Part shown: piece by piece, positions 1-10,755 of the stretch
How the letters are laid out: every line of letters starts with the position of its first letter
How positions within the stretch are numbered: the stretch's first letter is position 1
Source: Gordonia sediminis
GTDB taxonomy: Bacteria; Actinomycetota; Actinomycetes; Mycobacteriales; Mycobacteriaceae
Direction of reading: 5' to 3'
Assembly: GCA_004193205.1 (NCBI GenBank)
Contig: RZUM01000009.1
Coordinates: forward strand, 62,001-126,000
Length of the DNA stretch: 64,000 bases
Position numbers and translations under genes: made by a program
The notes under the pieces: generated by a model
Seen by the model: only the letters and a program-made list of their open reading frames with translations
Database searches by the model: none
Told to the model about the DNA's origin: nothing

Positions 1-225
1 GCGGTAGTGGTCTGGGATCTCCACGTTTCGGCCGCTGAAGTCGACCGTCGCAGTGGGTTGGGCGGGCTCGGCGGCTTCCACGGTGCCGGGCGGGCGAACG
101 AAGGCGAAGCTCGGATCGAACGCCGAGTCGTCGACCGGGGCGGCGTTCGCTGCATGGTTGCGCGCGTCCTCACGTGCCCCGACCTTGGATTCGCGGTTGC
201 CCTTGCGGTGGATGACTGTTGACAT
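1..225 (-). CDS. hpf: Ribosome hibernation promoting factor (HPF/RaiA), N-terminal part, cut by window edge
   Basis: The visible 75 codons begin MSTVIHRKGNRESK and end in FSGRNVEIPDHYR. The latter matches the start of the conserved HPF/YfiA domain (a beta strand followed by 'GRNVE(I/V)PDH'). Family members bind the 30S subunit and promote 70S/100S dimer formation in stationary phase or stress. A basic, Ala-rich leader of about 60 residues precedes the domain, as is common in long actinobacterial HPFs. The ATG at 225 is preceded by an excellent ribosome binding site, GGAGG, nine bases upstream. In relatives hpf lies between comF and secA; here it is divergent from comF. The rest of the gene is outside the window. 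Confidence 0.85.
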   Translation of the reverse strand, partial: MSTVIHRKGNRESKVGAREDARNHAANAAPVDDSAFDPSFAFVRPPGTVEAAEPAQPTATVDFSGRNVEIPDHYR

Positions 226-691
226 GTACAACTACCTCCTTCAAATGGTCCTCCGTTGACGCCGAACAAGCAGGGCGGCAACCGATCTGGACCCCGAGAA
301 TGGGCGGCATGGTGCCGCGGGGGAGTTCGCATGGCAGCGGCGACGGCTTTCGGTCGGACCGGGGAGTTCCGCGGTGGCCCCGGTGCAGTCGCTCGCCGAG
401 TGTGTACAGCGATGATTTCAGATCCGTTGTCGCACTGACGTCTTCGCGTCAATCCGAGAATCGTGGCCATGCCAGCCGACGGCTGGCACCCAGGAACAGG
501 GACCTCACCTCCTCGGTAAACGCCGCGGTTACCTGTTATGCCTTTGACCGTAGTCGGAAGTTTGCCCAACGGCCACGTTTCGGCGCAAGACATCCGCGTG
601 TCGTCGCAAGTCGGGACGCTGGGCCCGGGCCCGTGGGCCATCGGTCCACAGGCCTAGGATCCGTGCACAGATCCGGCTCGGATGTCCGTCG
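226..691. other. Non-coding divergent region between hpf and comF, with a stem-loop
   Basis: No credible gene is seen; the open frames here are low-quality and Arg/Pro-rich. A perfect hairpin (TGCCAGCC, loop GAC, GGCTGGCA) lies at 470-488, and a shorter inverted repeat GGTAA-N9-TTACC at about 515-533. Both could sit in the hpf leader or act as regulatory sites. A TTGACG hexamer on the minus strand near 447-452 has no convincing -10 partner. Confidence 0.4.
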
Positions 692-730
692 GTGGCGCCT
701 GGCGGCATTCCGGTCTGGCAGGCTCGGAAC

Positions 731-1438
731 ATGTCCGCTCGATCGGTGGGCCGCATGGCCTCGAAGGCCGGCGAAATCGTCCGGGCCGGCTCCGATCTCG
801 TCGTGCCGACAACCTGCGGCGGCTGCGCGGAACCGGGGGTGGGGTGGTGCGACGCGTGCGCCTCCTGCCTTGCCGACGACCCGGTGCGCCACCGGCCCCG
901 CGTCGGTGTCGGTGTCGGTGTGTGGGCGCTGGGCCCCTACCGCGGACCCCGCCGGGCCGCGCTGATCGCGGTGAAGGAGCACGGTCGGCGGGATCTGAAC
1001 GCACCGCTGGGCCGGGCGCTGGCGGGCATCATCGCCACCCTGGCGCGGTGGGGCGAGTTGCCCCCTGCCGACACCCTGACGCTGATCCCGGCGCCGACGC
1101 GGCGGTCCTCGGCCCGACGACGCGGCGGTGACCCGGTGACCGCGATGGCCCGGGTCGCCGCGAACCGGCTCGGGCCGCGAGTCTCCGTGGCGCCGGTCCT
1201 CGTCACGGCCGGCTGGGCGCGTGACTCGGCGGGGCTCGATGCCCGTCGCCGCGTTCGCAACCTGACCGGCGCGATCGCCGTGCGGGGTGGTGCGGGCCGT
1301 CTGCGCCGGGACGTGTCGGGGACCGTCGTTCTTGTCGACGACATCGTCACGACCGGCGCGACCGCCGCGGAATCCGTCCGCGTCCTGGCCCGACATGGCG
1401 TCGGAGTGGGCGCGGTCATCGTCGTGGCGGCTGCCTGA
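731..1438 (+). CDS. comF: ComF family phosphoribosyltransferase-like protein
   Basis: The N-terminal part carries the ComF zinc-finger-like cysteines (PTTCGGC, WCDACASC). The C-terminal half ends in the PRPP-binding signature VVLVDDIVTTGATA. ComF proteins are linked to DNA uptake or processing in competent bacteria; the role in Mycobacteriales is unknown. The length from 731 (235 aa) fits the family. A GTG at 692 and an ATG at 755 are alternative starts and none has a strong ribosome binding site, so the start is uncertain. The gene is divergent from hpf and convergent with lpqB, 45 bp away. In mycobacteria lpqB, comF and hpf are collinear, so comF appears inverted here. Confidence 0.8.
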   Translation: MSARSVGRMASKAGEIVRAGSDLVVPTTCGGCAEPGVGWCDACASCLADDPVRHRPRVGVGVGVWALGPYRGPRRAALIAVKEHGRRDLNAPLGRALAGIIATLARWGELPPADTLTLIPAPTRRSSARRRGGDPVTAMARVAANRLGPRVSVAPVLVTAGWARDSAGLDARRRVRNLTGAIAVRGGAGRLRRDVSGTVVLVDDIVTTGATAAESVRVLARHGVGVGAVIVVAAA

Positions 1439-1483
1439 CGGAGCGGTCACTGCCGCGACCGGGGGTCACGCAAGCCACGCCGG

Positions 1484-3253
1484 TCAGGGCAGCACCGGGA
1501 CAGCGTCCGGTTCCATCGCGGGTTCGACCTCGGTCCAATACTGATCGGGCTGACCGTTGGTACTGCCGAGCCGCAGTACTCCCCGCGCGTCACCGACGTA
1601 GACCGTGCTCGCGTTCGCGACGACCGCGCGGACCGGCGTCGACAGGTTCCCGCTGAGCAGCCCGACCGCGGGCGTCCCGTTGATGGACAGCTGCACCACG
1701 GGCGTCTCGAGGGAGTCGCGCGCGATCATCAACGTGGTGGGCGACGCCCAGTCCAGCGACACCGCCCTGTTGCCGATGTTGTAGGCGGCGATATAGGGGT
1801 TGGTGAGCGACACAACCCCCTCGGTGGTTGTCGTGACCACCGCGAACACCACCTGGCCTCCGACGAGCAGCGCGACACGCACCCCGTCGGGACAGACCTG
1901 TAATCCGGTGATCGGCCCGTTGGCGACCTTGGCGATCTCCGACGCGTCGACTGTGGTCACCCGATCGGCCCCGGCGGCCTCGTCGCGCACCCACTGCACC
2001 GGACGGCCGTCCACCACCGTCCAGACCGTGTCCGTGTCTCCTCCGAAGGACGGACGGCTGATCGTCGTCCCGGAGATCACGGTGGCCGGCTGCGAGCCGT
2101 AGGGTCCGATGGCCAGGTCGTAGCGCGGCCCGGCCCCGGAATGCCGTAGCACCGCGGCCACCCGTTCACCGTCGGCGGAGATGTCCGCGGACTCGACGTC
2201 GCGGCTCGTGCCCAGCGGCCCGCCGACGGGAACCGTGCTGGTATCGGTGACGGCGAGTAGCGCTCCGGACTCGATCACGTTCAGGCCGACGTCGGTCGAC
2301 GGTGTCGCATCCGGGTCGAAGGCCTTCACGTCGGCAAGCTGCCACCCCGAAGCCCGTTCGGGGATGAGCGGCGACCCGTCGGCGTTGATCACGTACGGCC
2401 CCCCGATGTCGGCCGTGTTGAGGGTCCAGATGATCTGTGCGGCAAGTGCTGTGCGGTTGCGTACCGGTGGCGACCCGATCCCGGTCAGTTCGACGCGGAC
2501 GCCGCCGCCGGAGATGGGCGTGATCGGCCCCCGTAGCGCGGCGCCGTCGGGGAATCCGCTGTCGACCGATCCGTCGAGGTCGGTCGCCGGTCCCGCGATG
2601 AGGTGGTTGACGAGGACCGTCGAGTCGGCCGCCTGCCCGGCGTACAGCCAGCGCGGATCCGATACGAGTCGCCGGAGACTGCGGTCGGTGAAGTAGAGGG
2701 TCGATGCGCGGTAGGTGACATCGAACTGGGCGCGGTCGATCATGGTGCCGCCGGGCAACCGATTGTTGATCCGCCATTGATCGCCGACGCGGGCGAGGTC
2801 GAAGGTCGTCTCCACCCGCCCGGTCGCCGGCAGCAGCTGACCGTTGGATTTCAGCGTTCCGACGTTGTCGCCGACGAGCCGCAACCGCACCGCATCCTCG
2901 CTGCGCTGGTCGACGAACACGCTGATCTCGTCGACCACCACCATGTCGCCACGATCGTCCCACTGCTCCGACGATGACGTGGTGAGGAACTTTCGTGCCG
3001 CCTGATGTCCCGTCGCAGGGTCGGCGGTGGCCTTGAGGAAGGCGCGGACGAGCGCCTCGGGCTCCATGCCGGCGTGCGGCTCGGGGATCGCCCGGGTCGG
3101 GCCCTCGTGCGCGAAGGAGGTGATGGGCTGCGGCGACGAGTCGTCGGGGATCGAGCCGCAGGCGCTCATCGTCAGAGCCGCCACGACGAGGAGAAGTAGC
3201 GTCAGCGCACGCCCGGAGAACCGCCGGTGGGTGGTCCGGTCAATCCGTGACAC
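1484..3253 (-). CDS. lpqB: MtrAB-associated lipoprotein LpqB
   Basis: The 589-aa product starts with a basic n-region, a hydrophobic stretch ([16 protein letters not shown]) and a lipobox cysteine at about residue 32, so it should be an exported lipoprotein anchored to the outer face of the membrane. The rest is the GerMN/beta-propeller-like LpqB body. In mycobacteria and relatives LpqB interacts with the extracellular domain of the MtrB kinase and modulates MtrA phosphorylation. I chose the GTG at 3253, preceded by GGAGG at close spacing, over an in-frame upstream ATG inside mtrB. With this start it overlaps the mtrB stop by 14 bp, which implies translational coupling in a mtrA-mtrB-lpqB operon. 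Confidence 0.92.
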   Translation of the reverse strand: MSRIDRTTHRRFSGRALTLLLLVVAALTMSACGSIPDDSSPQPITSFAHEGPTRAIPEPHAGMEPEALVRAFLKATADPATGHQAARKFLTTSSSEQWDDRGDMVVVDEISVFVDQRSEDAVRLRLVGDNVGTLKSNGQLLPATGRVETTFDLARVGDQWRINNRLPGGTMIDRAQFDVTYRASTLYFTDRSLRRLVSDPRWLYAGQAADSTVLVNHLIAGPATDLDGSVDSGFPDGAALRGPITPISGGGVRVELTGIGSPPVRNRTALAAQIIWTLNTADIGGPYVINADGSPLIPERASGWQLADVKAFDPDATPSTDVGLNVIESGALLAVTDTSTVPVGGPLGTSRDVESADISADGERVAAVLRHSGAGPRYDLAIGPYGSQPATVISGTTISRPSFGGDTDTVWTVVDGRPVQWVRDEAAGADRVTTVDASEIAKVANGPITGLQVCPDGVRVALLVGGQVVFAVVTTTTEGVVSLTNPYIAAYNIGNRAVSLDWASPTTLMIARDSLETPVVQLSINGTPAVGLLSGNLSTPVRAVVANASTVYVGDARGVLRLGSTNGQPDQYWTEVEPAMEPDAVPVLP

Positions 3254-5045
3254 CGCCACCTCCCCCGACATTGCTCTCGGCAGTCGCAGAGGCATCGCCG
3301 TCGGCTGCGGCCGCCGGCGCCGCGACGGTGGGTTTCTCCGGTTCCGACGTCGCGCTCGCTGCCGTGGTTACCGTCGGAGAGGTTGCGGTCGGGGTGGCCG
3401 TCGTCGAGGTCGCCGTCGGCGAGGTCGCCGGGCGGCCCCCGCCCACCGGTTTGAGCGGCAACGGGCTGCCCAGCACCTTGTGCCCACGCACCAGCGGCAG
3501 CGTCAGGCGGAAGCAGGCACCCTTGCCGGGTTCACCCCACGCCTCCAGACGCCCCTGATGCAGTCGCGCATCCTCGATGCTGATGGCCAGTCCCAGGCCC
3601 GTGCCGCCCGACCGTCGGAAGCGTGACGGGTCGGAACGCCAGAACCGGTTGAAGACGAGTTTCTCCTCCCCCGGGCGAAGGCCGATGCCCTGGTCGCGCA
3701 CGGTTATGGCGACCGCGTCCCCGTCCGACCGCATCGTCAGCGTCACCGGTTTGCGTTCGCCGTGGTCGATGGCGTTCGCGAGCAGGTTACGTAGAATCCG
3801 TTCGACCCGGCGCGGGTCGATCTCGGCGATGACCGGTTCGGTGGGCAGATCCAGCACCAGTTCGGTGCCGGTCTGCTCGGCGAGATGGCTGACGGTGGCG
3901 AGGGCACCGTCGATCGGGATGGCCATATCCATCCGTTCGGCCGCGAGTTCGGCGACACCGGCGTCATGCCGGGAGATCTCGAGCAACTCGTTCAGCAGCG
4001 TCTCGAACCGGTCGAGTTCCTTGTCGAGCAGTTCGACGGACCGCTTGCGGACCGGGTCGAGTTCGTCGCGGCCCTCGTAGAGCACGTCGCTGGCCATCCG
4101 GACGGTCGTCAGCGGGGTCCGGAGCTCGTGGCTCACGTCGGAGGTGAACTGACGCTGCAGACCACCGAACTCCTCGAGGTGGGTGATCTGTCTGGAAAGG
4201 CTCTCGGCCATGTCATTGAACGACATGGCCAGCCGGGCCATGTCATCCTCGCCGCGGACCGGCATCCGCTCTTTGAGTCGTCCGTCGGCGAACCGCACCG
4301 CGATCCGCGAGGCCGACCGGACCGGCAGCACGACCTGTCGCGACACCAGCCACGCGATCGCCGCCAACAGCCCGAGCAGCACCACACCACCGGTCACGAG
4401 GGTGCCCCGCACCAGGTCGACGGTGTTCTGTTCGCTCGTCAACGGGAACACCAGATACAGCTCGAGTCCCGGCACCGACGCGTTGGTCGGAGTCCCCACG
4501 ATGAGGGCCGGCTCGCTGCCGCCCGAGGCGGTCGGGATCGACGTGTACTGGTAGGCGACCTGGCCACCCTGCACCATGTTGCGCAGGTTGTCGGGGATCT
4601 CGGTGATCGGACCGACCCCGCTGTCGCCGCCGCCGTCCCCGGAACCGGGCACGATCAGCACCGTGTCGAAGGTACCGACGGTGCCCGAACTGTCGGTGGT
4701 GTCGACATCACGATCGGTCAGCAACGACCTCGTCTGTCGGAGTCGGTTCTCGACCGACGTGTTGCCATCCGAACTCGACAGATCGCGTTCCACCGCGGAG
4801 CGGGCACGTTCGACCTCTTCGGTGGCCGCAGTCAACTTCACGTCGAGAAGACGGTCGGTGATCTGGCTGACCAGCACGAACACCAGGATGAGGATCACCA
4901 CCAGCGACAGCAGCAGCGTCGAGACCACCACACGCAACTGCAGCGAGCGGCGCCAGATCCGCCCGAAGGCGCGCCCCAGCCGGCTCACGGCACGACTGAT
5001 CCTCCCGAAACCGCGGTTGACCCGGCGTCGGGGGCGGCCGATCAC
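3240..5045 (-). CDS. mtrB: Sensor histidine kinase MtrB
   Basis: This 601-aa membrane kinase has a basic N-terminus, a first membrane helix at about residues 38-60, a periplasmic sensor of about 150 residues, a second helix near 214-234 and a HAMP linker. The DHp H-box ([10 protein letters not shown], phospho-His about 306), N-box ([13 protein letters not shown]) and G-box ([10 protein letters not shown]) are all present, so it should be an active kinase. It phosphorylates MtrA and controls cell-wall and division genes in relatives. The C-terminal tail is unusually rich in Thr/Ala/Ser and probably disordered. The GTG start at 5045 overlaps the mtrA stop by four bases (GTGA), and lpqB overlaps its 3' end. 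Confidence 0.95.
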   Translation of the reverse strand: MIGRPRRRVNRGFGRISRAVSRLGRAFGRIWRRSLQLRVVVSTLLLSLVVILILVFVLVSQITDRLLDVKLTAATEEVERARSAVERDLSSSDGNTSVENRLRQTRSLLTDRDVDTTDSSGTVGTFDTVLIVPGSGDGGGDSGVGPITEIPDNLRNMVQGGQVAYQYTSIPTASGGSEPALIVGTPTNASVPGLELYLVFPLTSEQNTVDLVRGTLVTGGVVLLGLLAAIAWLVSRQVVLPVRSASRIAVRFADGRLKERMPVRGEDDMARLAMSFNDMAESLSRQITHLEEFGGLQRQFTSDVSHELRTPLTTVRMASDVLYEGRDELDPVRKRSVELLDKELDRFETLLNELLEISRHDAGVAELAAERMDMAIPIDGALATVSHLAEQTGTELVLDLPTEPVIAEIDPRRVERILRNLLANAIDHGERKPVTLTMRSDGDAVAITVRDQGIGLRPGEEKLVFNRFWRSDPSRFRRSGGTGLGLAISIEDARLHQGRLEAWGEPGKGACFRLTLPLVRGHKVLGSPLPLKPVGGGRPATSPTATSTTATPTATSPTVTTAASATSEPEKPTVAAPAAAADGDASATAESNVGGGGGVTD

Positions 5046-5719
5046 GGCGGGCCGGCCTTGTAGCCGACCCCCCTCACCGTCAGGACGACCTCCGGATTCT
5101 CCGGGTCGGTCTCGACCTTGGCTCGCAGACGCTGGACATGCACGTTCACAAGTCTAGTGTCCGCCGGATGGCGGTAGCCCCACACCTGCTCGAGCAGGAC
5201 GTCGCGGGTGAACACCTGGCGCGGCTTGCGCGCCAGCGCGACCAGCAGATCGAACTCGAGCGGCGTCAGCGAGATGGGCACCCCGTCGCGGGTGACCTTG
5301 TGGGCCGGCACGTCGATCTCCACCGGGCCGATGGACAGCAGTTCGGCGGGCTCCTCGTCGGTGCGGCGCAGTCGCGCCCGAACCCGTGCGACGAGTTCCT
5401 TCGGCTTGAACGGCTTGACCATGTAGTCGTCGGCACCGGATTCCAGGCCGAGGACGACGTCGACGGTGTCGGACTTGGCGGTCAGCATCACGATCGGCAC
5501 ACCGGAGTCGGCTCGCAGGACGCGGCACACATCGATCCCGTTCATGCCGGGCAGCATCAGATCCAGAAGCACCAGGTCGGGCCGAATCTCACGCACCGCG
5601 GTCAACGCCTGCGTCCCGTCCCCCACCACGAACGGCTCGAAACCCTCGCCCCGCAGAACGATCGTCAGCATCTCGGCGAGCGCGGCGTCGTCGTCGACGA
5701 CGAGGATACGAGGCTTCAT
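5042..5719 (-). CDS. mtrA: DNA-binding response regulator MtrA
   Basis: This 225-aa OmpR-family regulator has a receiver domain ([17 protein letters not shown]; phospho-acceptor Asp about residue 53 in [10 protein letters not shown]) and a C-terminal winged helix ([24 protein letters not shown]...[10 protein letters not shown]). It is nearly identical in motif content to mycobacterial MtrA, which regulates dnaA, rpf genes and cell-wall hydrolases. The start at 5719 gives MKPRILVV and no clear Shine-Dalgarno precedes it. Upstream in-frame codons lack a start with good context. First gene of mtrA-mtrB-lpqB, divergent from tmk. Confidence 0.96.
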   Translation of the reverse strand: MKPRILVVDDDAALAEMLTIVLRGEGFEPFVVGDGTQALTAVREIRPDLVLLDLMLPGMNGIDVCRVLRADSGVPIVMLTAKSDTVDVVLGLESGADDYMVKPFKPKELVARVRARLRRTDEEPAELLSIGPVEIDVPAHKVTRDGVPISLTPLEFDLLVALARKPRQVFTRDVLLEQVWGYRHPADTRLVNVHVQRLRAKVETDPENPEVVLTVRGVGYKAGPP

Positions 5720-5728
5720 GATCCAATG

Positions 5729-5744
5729 GTGACACTTTCGTGAC
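5729..5744 (-). promoter_or_regulatory. Possible MtrA/OmpR-type tandem binding site upstream of mtrA
   Basis: On the minus strand two GTCAC half-sites lie as direct repeats exactly 11 bp apart (plus-strand GTGAC at 5729-5733 and 5740-5744), 10-25 bp upstream of the mtrA start. Direct repeats one helical turn apart are typical of OmpR-family dimers, and published mycobacterial MtrA sites contain GTCAC-type repeats. Autoregulation is inferred. Confidence 0.45.
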
Positions 5745-5832
5745 CCCTGCGCGGCGACGACGCGCCGAACCCCTTGCGACGCGCCCGATGACCTGGGCGA
5801 TCCGACCACGCCCTGCCGATACGATCGCCCGC

Positions 5833-6468
5833 GTGGGTCAACTCATTGCGGTCGAGGGACTCGACGGCGCCGGCAAGAACACACTGGTCACCGCGCTCGT
5901 CGAGCACTGGCGGCGCAGCGGCATGCAAGTGTGGACGGTGACCTTTCCCCGGTACGGCCGATCGGTCACCGCCGACCTCGCCTCCGAGGCCCTTCACGGT
6001 CAACACGGCGACCTGCGCGACAGCGTGTACGCGATGGCCCTGCTGTTCGCGCTCGACCGCGCCGACGCCGTCGCGGAGATCCGCGAGGCGCTCGCCGCGA
6101 ACGACATCGTGCTCCTCGACCGCTATGTCGCGTCCAACGCCGCATACAGCGCGGCACGGCTCGGCCAGGATGCCGTCGGCGAGATGGTCCGTTGGGTCAC
6201 CGAGCTCGAGTTCGGGCGTTTCGGGCTCCCGGTCCCCGACCGCCATGTGCTGCTCGGGGTGCCCGCCGAGGTGGCGATGCGGCGGGCGGCGGGCCGGGCG
6301 GCCCGCGACGCGACCCGTCCACAGGATCTCTACGAAAGCGATCAGGACCTGCAGTTCCGGGTGGACGCGGTCTACCGTCAACTGGCGCAGACGAATTGGA
6401 TGTCGCAGTGGATGTCCACCGGCGACGAGGAGGCGGCCGAGCTGGCCGTCCGTTTGTCGTCCGAATGA
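5833..6468 (+). CDS. tmk: Thymidylate kinase (dTMP kinase)
   Basis: The 211-aa protein phosphorylates dTMP to dTDP in dTTP synthesis. The P-loop EGLDGAGKNT lies at residues 8-17, the DRY motif in LLDRYVASNAAYSAARL, and TFPRYGRSV matches the actinobacterial dTMP-binding segment. Length and sequence closely follow mycobacterial Tmk (214 aa). The GTG at 5833 gives the family-typical start MGQLIAVEG; in-frame codons upstream would add an unrelated leader. The tmk-mtrA-mtrB neighbourhood is conserved in Mycobacteriales, although here tmk is divergent from mtrA. Confidence 0.93.
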   Translation: MGQLIAVEGLDGAGKNTLVTALVEHWRRSGMQVWTVTFPRYGRSVTADLASEALHGQHGDLRDSVYAMALLFALDRADAVAEIREALAANDIVLLDRYVASNAAYSAARLGQDAVGEMVRWVTELEFGRFGLPVPDRHVLLGVPAEVAMRRAAGRAARDATRPQDLYESDQDLQFRVDAVYRQLAQTNWMSQWMSTGDEEAAELAVRLSSE

Positions 6469-6550
6469 ACACCCGGCATCGTGCTCGATGCCGATCACCT
6501 GCAGTTTCGCTAGCCTGATAGAACCCCGTCGCGGGAAGAAGGAACGTGCC

Positions 6551-7183
6551 ATGACCTATCAGCCACCACCGGGTGGACCGGGGTTCGGCCCCTATCCCCC
6601 GTTCCCTCCACGACCGTTCCCTCCGCGACCGTTCCCCCCGCCACAGTTCCCACCGCCACAGTTTCCCGCCCCCCGGCCACCACGACGCCGAGGCGGGACC
6701 ATCGCCGCGGTGATCGTCGGCATCCTCGCCCTGGTGCTGGGAGCGCTGGTCCTCGTCCTGGCCGTGCAGGCCGACGGATCGTCGGGGAACAAAGTGGCGG
6801 GACCGGGGTCGATGGCCACGGAGCCATCCACCGGGGTGTCGGGCGGCGGAACGTCGGCCAATGCGGCCGAGCGCATCGCCATCCGGCTGGCGATGCAGAA
6901 GTTCGTCGACGCCGTGAACTCACGCGACGTGGCGCAGATCCAGGCCGCGGTGTGCAGTCTGGTGCGACCGCAGGTGACCGAACCCCTCGACATCACCGGC
7001 AACGTCGTCCTCGAAGAGCTGCGCGATGTCACGGTGACCGGTGACTCGGCCGCGTCCACCGTCATCACCCATATCGAACTCGGCCAGCAGCGCACCACAT
7101 CCGAGCGCAACGACGAGGTCTTCGTCCGTGAGAGCGGTTTGTGGTACGTCTGCCCGGGCGTCGAACCCGACATCGGAACCTAG
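6551..7183 (+). CDS. Proline-rich single-pass membrane protein with DUF4878-like extracytoplasmic domain
   Basis: The 210-aa product begins with a Pro/Phe-rich cytoplasmic tail containing repeated PPRPFPP/PPQFP units (residues about 5-45). One membrane helix follows (TIAAVIVGILALVLGALVLV, about 55-75), then an external domain of about 100 residues with NTF2-like character (IRLAMQKFVDAVNSRDVAQ). Such proteins are common in Mycobacteriales and have no defined function. The ATG at 6551 has an AAGGA upstream at suitable spacing. It lies 82 bp after tmk on the same strand and ends at a strong hairpin, so it may be the last gene of that unit. Confidence 0.75.
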   Translation: MTYQPPPGGPGFGPYPPFPPRPFPPRPFPPPQFPPPQFPAPRPPRRRGGTIAAVIVGILALVLGALVLVLAVQADGSSGNKVAGPGSMATEPSTGVSGGGTSANAAERIAIRLAMQKFVDAVNSRDVAQIQAAVCSLVRPQVTEPLDITGNVVLEELRDVTVTGDSAASTVITHIELGQQRTTSERNDEVFVRESGLWYVCPGVEPDIGT

Positions 7184-7201
7184 ACCTGGGCTCCCCCTAC
7201 T

Positions 7202-7241
7202 GCATCGACCGTGCACACCGCGTGGTGTGCACGGTCGATGC
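7202..7241. terminator. Bidirectional intrinsic-type terminator
   Basis: A perfect 18-bp inverted repeat (GCATCGACCGTGCACACC and its complement) with a 4-nt loop lies between the convergent ends of the 6551-7183 gene and sahH. The T-tract is weak, as is usual in actinobacteria. Confidence 0.8.
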
Positions 7242-7271
7242 TCTTACGAGGAGTGATGGGGTCGAGCTACC

Positions 7272-8780
<1,509 letters not shown>

Positions 8781-8906
8781 CTATTCCCCTTGTCCTGGGT
8801 CACCGTCGCGGGCGTGCGCATCCCCCGCCCACAGCCTTGTCGTGTCCGGTCATCAGGCTATCCTGCGACGCCACCGGACCCGCAGGCGAGGTTCCCAGGG
8901 TGGGGA

Positions 8907-9089
8907 TCAGGTGTCGCGGGTGGGATGCGGGAAGTGCTCGCGCACGTAGTCGTCGCGCCTGAGGCCCGGTTCCTCGTACGGCATTTCGGCTTTTTCCGGA
9001 CGTCTGCGCAGGAACACGATGCTCGCGGCAAGTCCACCCCACACGATGGAGATGGCGACGATCAGCATGACGATGGCGGTGGCGCTCAT
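8907..9089 (-). CDS. metS: MetS-type small membrane subunit of NSS transporter
   Basis: This 60-aa protein has one N-terminal membrane helix (AIVMLIVAISIVWGGLAASIVFL) followed by a charged tail (RRRPEKAEMPYEEPG). It matches the MetS-type small subunits encoded beside MetP transporters in Corynebacterium and relatives, where both proteins are needed for methionine (and alanine) import. The ATG at 9089 overlaps the metP stop by four bases (ATGA), so the pair should be co-translated. Substrate is inferred from the family only. Confidence 0.8.
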   Translation of the reverse strand: MSATAIVMLIVAISIVWGGLAASIVFLRRRPEKAEMPYEEPGLRRDDYVREHFPHPTRDT

Positions 9090-10630
9090 GATGCCTCCTT
9101 GTCCAGCGGCGGCCACGGGATGAACTCGGGATTATCCCGTCCCTTCCATGATGGAACGCTGAACACGATCGCCACCACCACCAGCAGCACGATCGTGCCC
9201 CAGCCGAACAGCCCGACGTACCACCCGGGGTAGCCCTCGTAGCCGTCCTTGATGAGCGAGACGACCTTCTGGATCAACATGATGGTCAGGAATGCCGGCG
9301 CGACACCGCCGATCAGGATCAGCCACCACCTGCCGAGTTGGAAGGTCGACACGGCGTTGAGGTGTCGGCGCAGCAGATCCCCATTGCGCACCACCCACAC
9401 CACGAACACCGTCATCACGATTGCCGAGGTGACGACCCCGAGGTTGTTGGCGAACTGATCGACGGTGTCGAGTGCGATCAGACCGGATGTGGTGGAGAAC
9501 AGCGCCACCGAGATCAGGCCGCTCACGCCGGTCACCAGGACCGCCGCCGGTACGCGCCCCAGGCCGAACTTCTCCTGCAGCGCATTCGACACGCCGATCA
9601 ACAGTGAGATGAGGGAGGTGAACCCCGCCACCACCAGGGACCCGAAGAAAACGAGGCCGAACAGCGTCGCACCGGGCATCTCGGAGATCACCGCCGGAAA
9701 GGTGACGAAGGTCAGAATCGGGCCGCTCAGACCTTCGAGGTCGGAGACCGCCACCTGCTGCTGGTAGGCGAGGAAACCGAGAGCGCTGAACACCCCGATC
9801 CCGGCCAGGATCTCGAACGACGAGTTGGCGAACGCCACCACGAGGCCCGAGGTGGTCATGTTGGCCCTGCGCCGCTGGAACGACGAGTAGGCGATCATGA
9901 TGCCGAATGCGATGGAGAGGGAGAAGAAGATCTGGCTGTAGGCCGCGATCCAGACGTCGAGATCGGTCAGTGCATCCCATTTCGGGGTGAACAGCGCGTT
10001 GAGTCCTTCGGTGGCGCCGGGCAAGGTGAGCGCGCGGATGACCAGACCGCTGAATCCGATCAGCAGGAGTGGGATGAACACGATGTTGACCTTCTCGACA
10101 CCGCGTGAGACACCGAGACAGAGCACCGTCATCACCGAGAGCCAGACGATCACCAAGGGGACGGCGACATGGCCGACCACGGTGGTGGAGATCTCCGGAT
10201 CACCGACCCGCAGAAAGTCCTCGAGGAAGAACGTCTGGCTGTCGTCGCCCCATTTGAGGGTGAACGAATACACGAAGTAGCTCATCGCCCACGCGATCAC
10301 CGCCGCGTAGTAGACGCCGATGACGAACAGCAGTCCGGTCTGGAACCAGCCGATGCCCTCGGCGTGGCGTCGCAATCGACGAAACGCCAGGGGCGCGACG
10401 CCGCGCTCGCGATGGCCGATCGCGTAGTCGAGGAACAGGATGGGGATGCCGGCGGTCAGCAGCGCCAGCAGGTAGGGGATGAGGAACGCGCCGCCGCCGC
10501 TCTCGTAGGCGACGCCGGGAAATCGCCAGATGTTGCCCAGGCCGACAGCGGATCCGATGGCGGCGAGGATGAATCCGCTGTTCCTCGTCCAGGTCTCCCG
10601 GGCCTCGGGCGCGGTGCTGATCTCGGTCAC
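9086..10630 (-). CDS. metP: Sodium-dependent NSS-family amino acid transporter (MetP-like)
   Basis: The 514-aa protein has about 11-12 membrane helices and the neurotransmitter:sodium symporter hallmark near the N-terminus: RNSGFILAAIGSAVGLGNIW with GNIWRFPGVAYESGGGAF. This forms the sodium and substrate site in LeuT-fold transporters. The partner gene metS overlaps its 3' end, which supports assignment to the MetP methionine importer group of C. glutamicum. The GTG start at 10630 is preceded by AGGAGGG at good spacing. Methionine import next to sahH fits methyl-cycle metabolism, but that link is inference. Confidence 0.85.
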   Translation of the reverse strand: MTEISTAPEARETWTRNSGFILAAIGSAVGLGNIWRFPGVAYESGGGAFLIPYLLALLTAGIPILFLDYAIGHRERGVAPLAFRRLRRHAEGIGWFQTGLLFVIGVYYAAVIAWAMSYFVYSFTLKWGDDSQTFFLEDFLRVGDPEISTTVVGHVAVPLVIVWLSVMTVLCLGVSRGVEKVNIVFIPLLLIGFSGLVIRALTLPGATEGLNALFTPKWDALTDLDVWIAAYSQIFFSLSIAFGIMIAYSSFQRRRANMTTSGLVVAFANSSFEILAGIGVFSALGFLAYQQQVAVSDLEGLSGPILTFVTFPAVISEMPGATLFGLVFFGSLVVAGFTSLISLLIGVSNALQEKFGLGRVPAAVLVTGVSGLISVALFSTTSGLIALDTVDQFANNLGVVTSAIVMTVFVVWVVRNGDLLRRHLNAVSTFQLGRWWLILIGGVAPAFLTIMLIQKVVSLIKDGYEGYPGWYVGLFGWGTIVLLVVVAIVFSVPSWKGRDNPEFIPWPPLDKEAS

Positions 10631-10755
10631 GGCTACCCTCCTGTCGACATGTGCCCGACGCTATCGCACAAGTGGCCGGTGGGACGACGAAATGACGGTG
10701 CCCGCCATGTTCGGTCCGGCCTGGTTCACCGACCGGGCTCGACGGGACCGGGACG

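Noticed and set aside
8781-8906. Possible SAM/SAH riboswitch upstream of sahH
   Set aside because: The 126-bp leader shows none of the conserved core sequences or paired elements of SAH or SAM riboswitches that I can recognise.
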